Origin: Odontocerum albicorne
Taxonomy: Eukaryota; Arthropoda; Insecta; Trichoptera; Odontoceridae
Length of the DNA: 64,000 nt
Assembly: GCA_949825065.1 (NCBI GenBank)
Contig: OX463842.1
Coordinates: 33,102,727-33,166,726, forward strand
Reading direction: 5' to 3'
Under the pieces are notes generated by a model. It searched no databases, was not told the origin of the DNA, and worked only from the letters and a program-made list of their open reading frames with translations. The translations under genes and the position numbers were made by a program. Shown here one piece after another: positions 56,798 to 64,000 of the stretch (positions within the stretch are counted from its first letter, which is position 1; every line of letters begins with the position of its first letter).

Positions 56798-58065
56798 GGT
56801 TAAAGTTTATACAATCCACAATATTTCATTTTAAATTTACATAGTTTTGATTGAAAGCTGAACCGAAGAATACATGCGCTCGTATATAACATTGCTAAAA
56901 CCCTTCCGTTTTGTGGATATAGATAATCAATTCACTAGGCAAGAACTGTATGAAGTAAACTAATTCATATATTATATTTTATGTACTGGTTGGAATACAA
57001 TTAGAGCCGACCGCGAGGAATACTGTTATAATAGAGAAGCCTATATACAGTATATCCAGTAATGGCCGTCACCGGGCTTGCAATGATGGTGATGATTTTA
57101 TAAATACAAAACATACCGTGTTAATAAGAAGGTAAGGCAAGGCGTATGATTATTATGTAAGTTACAATATCAACGCATAATTCATCATATTAATTTTTTC
57201 TTCAATCATGGATTAATTTTTCTTTTTTATTTGATACTTTTATGCTAATACATCTGGCGAATTTAATACTTTAAAGTCATTTCTTTCAATCAACCAGCTT
57301 ATGTGTGATAATTATTATTGATATCTATGATGTGTCTTAAACATAGTAAATAATAACTAAGTTAAAAGGGATAGTGATGGAAATTGTGTATGTTAGAAGT
57401 TAAGAATAAAGAATATTTAGAGATAAATAATACTTCTTTAGTTTATTCTTAAATATCGATAAGGACTAAGCACATCTGGTAGAGCCAGGATGATCGTTCC
57501 AAAGTCGAGCCCGGTGTACCGCAAGAAATTATTTGTGAAATGATGTGTGAATTATTGGTATACCATATAAAGGATTCTGTCGTCACTAGGTCGAAGTGAC
57601 AGTCTAAAGAAAATTTCAATTTTTTCACATATATTAGGACAGCATGGAATTTTTAACACTCCAATGAAGGTTGACACAACATGGAGATTTCTTTGATGTT
57701 TTATTTATTTTTATGATGTTTAAAGTTAAACTTTCTTTTGGATTATTCTTAAATCCAAAAGAGATGATACTCGCACGCACCGCCTTCGTGTGCAAGTGTT
57801 GTTGCCTTTTCACGTGCGAGATAGTATTGTCAACACTTGCTATGACTAACTGTTACTTTCGTGGCTACTTCAGTAGTTCTAAAACTGAAGGCTCGATTAC
57901 TGGGTCCGTGGACAATCTTATATCCTGACCACGTCTGAATCACCGATTTCAATTCGAATACGAAAAAACGATTTAAACCAATTATATTGTATTAAAGATT
58001 TCGTTGATTATTCAATAATTACAGTACGAAGTAAACACCGTTTAATGTGATTTACGTTTGTAAAA
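56798..58065. other. No identified feature
   Basis: AT-rich; an 85-codon frame at 57.67-57.93 kb lies in a less AT-rich patch (ACTCGCACGCACCGCCTTCG) and resembles nothing recognised. Confidence 0.45.
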
Positions 58066-58067
58066 TA

Positions 58068-59352
58068 TTAGGTCCTTACATATGAAATTGGCGTTTTGCC
58101 GTACTGGCAACTTTGATCTCAAATATCTTCTCTTTGGTTAGGAATTCCAAATTCAAATTTATACAGCTATTTACTCAAGTAATTGTGTTTCGAAAATTAT
58201 AATTAATTTGTTTTTTCCTCAATTTTTTTTTCTTTGCGTCACTCAGTTTACAAAATGGAAAACTTGAAATATCGCGTTATTTACGAGTACGAGTTCCACC
58301 GTGGCACCAGTGCTGCAGAAACGGCTCGAAGGATTAATGATGTGTATGGCGACGGTGCCGCAAAAGAAAACACAGTGCGTTTTTGGTTCCAACGTTTTCG
58401 TTCTGGAAATTTCGACCTGCAGAAGAAGCCCCGTGGACGGCCGGAGACCAAAGTTGATAATGAAGAATTGAAGGCTATTGTGGAAGCGGATCCATCGCAA
58501 ACCACGTCCGAGTTAGCTGCAGGCTGCGGTGTTAGTGATAAAACTGTTTTAATCCACTTGAAGCAAATTGGGAAGGTGAAAAAGCTTGAAAGGTGGGTAC
58601 CTCACGAATTGAGTGAAGCAAATCAACAAACGCGCGTTGACTGCTGCGTTGCATTACTCAACCGGCACAATAATGAAGGGATTTTGAATCGAATCATTAC
58701 CTGTGATGAAAAGTGGATCCTGTATGATAATCGGAAGCGCTCATCGCAATGGCTGAACCCTGCCGAACCAGCCAAACCATGCCCCAAGCGAAAATTGACT
58801 CCAAAAAAGTTACTTGTGAGCGTTTGGTGGACTAGTGCTGGTGTCGTTCACTACAGGTTTCTTAAATCTGGCCAGACGATTACGGCAGATGTCTATTGTC
58901 AGCAACTGCAAACCATGATGGAAAAGCTAGCTGCTAAACAACCGAGGCTGGTTAATCGCTCTAGGCCACTGCTGCTTCATGATAACGCTAGACCACACAC
59001 TGCACAACAGACGGCTACCAAATTAGAAGAGCTTCAATTGGAATGTCTAAGACATCCACCGTACTCTCCGGACCTTGCCCCAACAGATTACTATTTTTTT
59101 CGAAATTTGGATAACTTCTTGCAAGGGAAAAAATTCAACTCCGATGGGGCAGTCCAAACCGACTTCAAAGATTTTATTGATTCCCGTCCGAATGGTTTTT
59201 TTAGTAAAGGGATCGATGAACTACCTATGAGATGGCAAAAGTGCATAGATAGCAATGGTACATACTTTGATTAAATAAATATATTATATTAAAAAAAAAT
59301 CAACTTTATGTTCCTCCCAAACAAAACGCCAATTTCATATGTAAGGACCTAA
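58068..59352 (+). mobile_element. Complete mariner element (copy 2)
   Basis: The element is 1285 bp, bounded by 31-bp terminal inverted repeats that match each other exactly (TTAGGTCCTTACATATG... and its complement). TA lies on both sides (58066-58067 and 59353-59354). It differs from copy 1 at only a few bases and small A/T-run length changes. Intact ends plus an intact transposase make it the best candidate for an autonomous element in the window. Confidence 0.97.
58255..59274 (+). CDS. Mariner transposase, DD34D (copy 2, intact)
   Basis: 339 residues from MENLKYRVIY, the first ATG after a CACTCAGTTTACAAA leader. Two helix-turn-helix regions in the first 110 residues bind the terminal repeats (FWFQRFRSGNF; TSELAAGCGVSDKTV). 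WVPHEL is at 114-119. The catalytic triad is Asp151 (TCDEKW), Asp243 (LHDNARPHTA) and Asp278 (YSPDLAPTDYYFF), with the DD34D spacing. The C-terminus is complete (LPMRWQKCIDSNGTYFD), matching the LP.RW.KC....G.YF. ending of Mos1-type enzymes. Length fits the family (about 345). It cuts the element out and inserts it at TA in the nucleus. No promoter was identified apart from the short 187-bp leader. Nothing in the sequence shows it to be inactive. Confidence 0.97.
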   Translation: MENLKYRVIYEYEFHRGTSAAETARRINDVYGDGAAKENTVRFWFQRFRSGNFDLQKKPRGRPETKVDNEELKAIVEADPSQTTSELAAGCGVSDKTVLIHLKQIGKVKKLERWVPHELSEANQQTRVDCCVALLNRHNNEGILNRIITCDEKWILYDNRKRSSQWLNPAEPAKPCPKRKLTPKKLLVSVWWTSAGVVHYRFLKSGQTITADVYCQQLQTMMEKLAAKQPRLVNRSRPLLLHDNARPHTAQQTATKLEELQLECLRHPPYSPDLAPTDYYFFRNLDNFLQGKKFNSDGAVQTDFKDFIDSRPNGFFSKGIDELPMRWQKCIDSNGTYFD

Positions 59353-59659
59353 TATTTTACGGAATTCACTAAAGAAATTTTTCAACTGAAATATTTTTAC
59401 CTATTGTTTTTATTTTTCGTCCATTAAATTGTTATATGAAAATTGTATTATTAAAAATTTCGAGAATACTAAGCTTATTAAAATCCATTGAAAAACTCTT
59501 AATTTCAAGTAAGTATGCTGTTTCATTCCCGATTTTTCTTTCCTCTCAACCATCCCTTCATATTGACTTTGATAATGTCTCACTTTTTATTATTTATATT
59601 GGTCAAAAATTTTGTACGAATTAATAATTTGAAAAAAATTTGGAACCATGCAATTATTA

Positions 59660-59740
59660 TTCTTTAATTTTGCCTGATTAGTTGGAAGAGATTGCCAATT
59701 GGCAATGAGATTGACAAATGGTCATATAATGAGGTGTTTA
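59660..59740 (+). repeat. SINE family A, tail fragment
   Basis: GATTAGTTGGAAGAGATTGC, CAATTGGCAATGAGATTGAC match the tail (TTGGAAGAGATTGCC...GGCAATAAGCCTG). No head or body remains. Confidence 0.5.
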
Positions 59741-59889
59741 ATAAATAATCTTCTACCACCTACGTTTTAAATATTAATAATGACAATTTTATTTTACCTT
59801 TCATTAATATCTATAATATATTCTACTTCGTTGTGAATTCGCAATTGATATTTATAAAATATAATAAAGTATCACCACAAGCATACGGC

Positions 59890-59975
59890 ATGACCTTTTT
59901 GAACGAATTTTCGGATATTGAAACTTCCATATATTCTATAAATTGAGGATGAATCAACTTTGTAGGCATTAACTG
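59890..59975. repeat. Repeat family D fragment
   Basis: GAACGAATTTTCGGATATTG and CAACTTTGTAGGCATTAACT GAG resemble GAATGAATTTTCCGATATCG and AACTTTGTAGGTACACAAAT in the insertion at 35.45-35.81 kb. The relation is clear by eye but short; the family is unclassified. Confidence 0.4.
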
Positions 59976-60440
59976 AGACATTCCACATGGAACCATAGGT
60001 AATCATTGTTCCTGATATTTTGTTTTTTTTTTTACTTTTTCGTAAACCCTTTATCAAATACGAAATAAATAAAAATTAAAAGATACACAACAATGGTATA
60101 AATGTGAACATGTGCAAAAACAAAGAAAGGAATTAGCGGTCGGTCACCAATTCGTGGGTCGTGGGTCGTGGGCACCCTCTGGAAGGAGTGAAGTGTCATG
60201 TTACTCATACAACAGTACTCCGTAATACGATCCTAACCTCAAAGTGTACACGCAACATAGCCCTCTTGTTGGAGCAATTATGCAATCCAAGTTTTACTTT
60301 AGTTTTTTAAAGACACTTTTTCTCATATAATCAATATTATTACGATTATAACTTATTTATTTTCTTATCACCGTCATTACGCCATGCCCATGGACATTCT
60401 GTACCACTCTCTCATTTCTACCGCTTTTATCTTACTTTCA

Positions 60441-60509
60441 TCACTTTTTTGCCTCGTAATTTTCCTCACTTTTTGCCACGTAACTTTCATCACTTTTTGT
60501 CACGTAGAA
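60441..60509. repeat. Three-copy tandem repeat, about 25 bp
   Basis: TCACTTTTTTGCCTCGTAAT, TCACTTTTTGCCACGTAACT and TCACTTTTTGTCACGTAGAA begin at 60441, 60466 and 60490. Short and diverged; the 111-codon frame across it is not convincing. Confidence 0.75.
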
Positions 60510-60719
60510 GTGTCGCTTGCTTACTTAATGTTGGTATTAATAATTTTTGATGAACATCCAGATTTGCTTATCTTGAAATGCTCCTGTAGATCAACACATT
60601 GTATAACCCACCATTCACTCTATCGCCTGGTGCAACTCTTTTTTCCCTATATCGCACTTTGCGTGCCCATGCGATGTGAACATGCTTCCAAGATACAAAA
60701 ATTCGTCGAAATGCTCTAA

Positions 60720-62150
60720 TTTTTCATTATTATTGATTCAATTTGTTTTCTTTTCTATGTAACATATATAGTAAAGAGTGTACGAGTGCATAATAATGAG
60801 GTACGCCAAGTATACGATCCAAGTTGGCTAGCATAAATGGAGAGAATCAAAGGGATTTGTATGCGACAGAAGTCTCCCAATAACACGCTTGTGTATTTTG
60901 CTTTTGCTTTGAGCGACGGTGACCAGACCCACAATCTTTCACTAAGTAGTTGGCCTTACTTTAAAAAGCTCCATACTGCAGATATGCGCATCCAATGTTC
61001 ACTTTGGCCCAATCAAAAATTCACTCTGGAAGCGCGACTCTATATAGACTCGACGTTACAGACTGCCGAAAATTCGGAGCTCCCAAACATACCCAAAGAG
61101 AAACCCAAAAAGTTCCTAGAGAAGTGTCATACCTTAATTTCTCTCATAAGATAACAATACTTATTATCAGGGAATGATTTTAAGTCGCGTTTTTTACTTT
61201 ACACGCATTTGTGTAAAAATATTACGTAATTTACTTTTAATCATATGCTAGTCATAATAATATGACAATTGAGTTACAAAATTTTGAGAAAAAAAGACTT
61301 AAAAATGAATTTTGGTATTTGCTAAGGTTATTTTTGATGGAGGTGTGAAAAAAATATTCAGAATGGGGTTTGTTATTTTTAATTGTTTGACTAATGTTTC
61401 TCTCCAATCATAAATCAAAAGGAAGTAATTCGCTCTATTTTAAATTGAGAAACAAAATTTAACTAAACTTTCAAATACAACTAACATATATACGAGTATT
61501 TCGTTTAATTACCCAAAATGTAGGCAATTATTTATAAAATATATCTAATGTTTTTAATTTTCAGTTATAATATAATAGTTTTTTTTGTGATTCTAGGTGG
61601 GGTTGATAGCTTTTCGTAATATTCATCGAAGTTCCCATGCAGCCTTGTGAAGCCATATTGCAACCGGCCTGTCTCCTATGGTTTCACTCTCAGCTTGCAC
61701 CGTATGTTAAGTTATATATGTATATACCTACATAGAAAACATTCTTCATCTGATTTTTTTGCTACATGATAAACTTTAACACATCACACATACACAGCTT
61801 TGTTTGTCTTCTTTTTATGTGCTAATATTTTTTTCGAAGAAAATATGTTCCTTTAATGCCGATTTTCAAATGCCATTTCAGACAATGGGTTTCGTACCAA
61901 CGGCTGTAAGCGTTTTTGAAAGTTGATTTATTTTTGACATTTTTCATGGTTATTATCATATTTGCTTTCATCTTATGTTGAATAACATACGTAAGTAGGA
62001 CCCTATGGAATACATTTATTAGAACCATAATTTGACTATTTCCTTAATTTTTCTTTAAGGAATGTGTTTCTTTACATCCTGGGATAACATACATTGTACA
62101 AACAGTTCTTCAAGCCAAAAATTTCGATATCAAAGTTCTCTGGGTAGAAC
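60720..62150. other. No identified gene
   Basis: A 105-codon plus-strand frame (60837-61154, MERIKGICMRQKSPNNTLVY...) lies in a slightly GC-richer patch, but I recognise no family and it has no features suggesting a real protein. The rest is AT-rich. A TACGAGTA octamer lies at 61491. Confidence 0.4.
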
Positions 62151-62156
62151 ATTATA

Positions 62157-62324
62157 TGGCCTCCGTGGCTTGGGATGTCTGTCTTACGGCCCGGGGGTTC
62201 CGAGTTAGATTTCCGTATTTTGGGAAAGATCATGTCTTCTTTTCGCTTAGGGTATCTTTTACTTCTTTTTGGTTATTTGGAGGAGATTGTCGATAAGTTT
62301 GCGACGGAAGTATAATGCAATACA
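62157..62324 (+). repeat. tRNA-derived SINE, family A
   Basis: The head is ATGGCCTCCGTGGCTTGGGA, CTGTCTTACGGCCCGG with a poor B-box (GAGTTAGATTTCC). The body has TCTTTTCGCTTAGGGTATC and the tail TTTTGGTTATTTGGAGGAGA, GACGGAAGTATAATGCAATA. Its tail abuts the next SINE head. Confidence 0.65.
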
Positions 62325-62412
62325 ACCTCCGTGGCTGGTTGGTGGGACGTTTAACTTTTGTCCGGAGGCTTCGGATTCGAGTTCCGATGATACCCGATGA
62401 AAATTCCCGTCT
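62325..62412 (+). repeat. SINE family A, head of a second tandem copy
   Basis: ACCTCCGTGGCTGGTTGGTG, GGACGTTTAACTTTTGTCCG and a B-box-like GGATTCGAGTTCC follow immediately on the AATACA tail of the preceding copy. No tail is seen. Either one SINE inserted at the other's tail or the two moved together. Confidence 0.55.
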
Positions 62413-63491
62413 CGTAACATTATTCATTCGCACTGGACTTATCCGAGTATTATCTCTTCACTTGCAAGTTTATACAGCCAACATGTTCGATGACGATCCG
62501 CTAGTTCCGTGCCTTCTCCAGTGGCTTTTAACCCAAAGGCTTCATTAATAGGACCGAAGACAAATATTTTCTCCCGTCCACGCTCTTCAATGTATCTCCA
62601 TACCCAGCTCGGATATATTGAAGCGTACCATACGAATAGAAAAACATCGCTCATTCCCATGGCATATATTTATTTTCAAGGAACTCCTTTCTCAGCTTCT
62701 TCCTTTACTTATTTAAATGATTCTAAGATTGTAATAATTACAGTATGTCTTTTTTTATCTAAATGTTGGTAATTACACTTGAAAGAAAGATATTGCTTTT
62801 TCTTAATAAAATAAAAGTATGTCTTTAATTCTTGGCAAGAGGTAGCCGCGAGTGCGATACTTTCGCAGTATTAAGCCGTGGAGAGAATTAAACCTCGTGG
62901 AAAGGGTAATTGGAGCAGCTTATGGGTTAATTTAGCTAATGGCTTTTGAACTGATTGATATCTCACCATTTGTTAAGTGTCGCTCCACTCTTAAGACGGA
63001 AGTTAACTATGTTGAGGTGTTCTTTTCTCCTAGTCTTCAGTTTTAATTGGATGTGATTAAGTTCCCCTAACACCTGCTTTATAAGTCTTTATGTTTAGAT
63101 TGAACTATTGATTTCGATCGATTGATCAACACACTGAAACACGTTAATGGAATGCTTACAATCAAACTTAGATTACGATACTCTTCAATCAACTTCCTTA
63201 TCGTTCAAACAATTAATATAACAAAATATGAATAAAATGTTACGATATATTGGATTCATATATTTTCATTTACTTACTAGTAGATTCTTTTCTATTCTCT
63301 ATACATTTCTGCATTAAATTTCTAACATTTTTATTAAAAAAAAAAATTGTCAATTTCTTTTTTTGTCTTGATAAATTCTTCTTTATATTTGTGTGTATTC
63401 GAAGATTGTTTGAACAGTTTATCGTCATTCTGATTATGTTTTTCAGTAATAACACTTGAAAAACTTGACTTAAATTTGATTCTATATTCTA

Positions 63492-63640
63492 TCTGTCGTC
63501 CAATCTGGGGGTTACGGGATTGATTCCCGCTGATTTAGTTTCACTTACAAAGATTTAGTTTCACTTTCGGGTAGAAAAAATAGCCTATTATGTATAATTA
63601 TTATGTACGAGTATGTAGTAAAAGTGTAATACAGTACAAA
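63492..63640 (+). repeat. SINE family A, 5'-truncated
   Basis: It starts at CTGTCGTCCAATCTGGGGGT, with B-box GGGATTGATTCCCGC, body TTAGTTTCACTTACAAAG and a tail ending AAAGTGTAATACAGTACAAA. A TACGAGTA octamer in the tail (63606) may be another scar, but relatives do not settle it. Confidence 0.65.
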
Positions 63641-64000
63641 TACATTTTTAATTTAGATTTAAATATTTTTTCATGCGGGAAAACTCTGGAAATCTCAACA
63701 TGTTTTTTAAGTACTTTATAGCGAAATTTCAACTCATACTTGTATTTTAGGAATCAAATAATCTCTACTTTTTTTCACATACAAGAACATATACATATGT
63801 ATATGTGTACTAAATAGTTCATGCGTAAGTGTAGGCGTAATATATAATATTTTCAAATTACCCTAAAAGCTTAATCTTAAACTTCTTCATGTTTGAAATT
63901 AACTAATTCCTAATCCCTCGGTGAATCGTAAATTTTTTATTAAAATCTTAATATTTTTCAAGTTTGTAAATTATAGTTTTCTCTTCTGAAAACAAAATCA

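Noticed and set aside
60837..61154. 105-codon open frame MERIKGICMRQKSP...
   Set aside because: No domain or family recognised; likely chance in a slightly GC-richer patch.
63788..63810. Palindrome ACATATACATATGTATATGT
   Set aside because: Alternating AT-rich DNA commonly forms such short palindromes by chance.

Overview
This is an AT-rich (by eye about two thirds A+T), gene-poor stretch of nuclear DNA from an insect or close arthropod relative. The evidence is the mobile-element content: mariner transposases of the DD34D type, insect-style Helitron termini, several non-LTR retrotransposon (LINE) lineages common in arthropods, and a tRNA-headed SINE whose 3' tail resembles the tails of some insect LINEs and SINEs. 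I found no convincing host protein-coding gene, rRNA or functional tRNA. Most open frames are chance or are pieces of transposons. The order of insect cannot be fixed from this window.

Layout. 0.5-3.2 kb: SINE pieces and a nest of LINE 3' ends. 4.3-6.5 kb: a decayed LINE, a GC-rich patch, a near-perfect 119-bp-arm palindrome, and a second SINE type ending in a 26-bp hairpin. 8.1-9.8 kb: a LINE reverse-transcriptase segment. 9.8-15.1 kb: AT-rich, featureless. 15-20.4 kb: SINEs, a LINE fragment, a Penelope-like inverted repeat and a fold-back structure containing five perfect 81-bp tandem repeats. 21.6-22.9 kb: an intact mariner (minus strand). 23-30.5 kb: LINE fragments and a truncated mariner of a different type. 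35-36.3 kb: a LINE split by an insertion. 38.5-41.8 kb: a Helitron-like composite with an internally duplicated coding remnant and a nested dead mariner. 42-51.5 kb: a LINE and SINEs. 52.5-53.4 kb: an internally deleted mariner. 58.1-59.4 kb: a second, nearly identical intact mariner (plus strand). 59.6-63.6 kb: SINEs and small repeats.

The most unexpected signal is the octamer TACGAGTA/TACTCGTA. I count 27 copies against about 2-3 expected from base composition. Where an element containing it can be compared with a relative, the octamer is a 6-bp insertion at a TA (one Helitron duplicate holds two in a row). That is the form of the excision footprint of a TA-targeting Tc1/mariner transposon with CGAG ends, as described for Minos. 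The window therefore appears to record many past excisions of an element that is itself absent, or is present only as a truncated mariner whose end reads CGAGGG next to TA.

The window works as a transposon graveyard with one probably recent resident: the mariner pair with matching 31-bp terminal repeats, TA target duplications and complete DD34D transposases.
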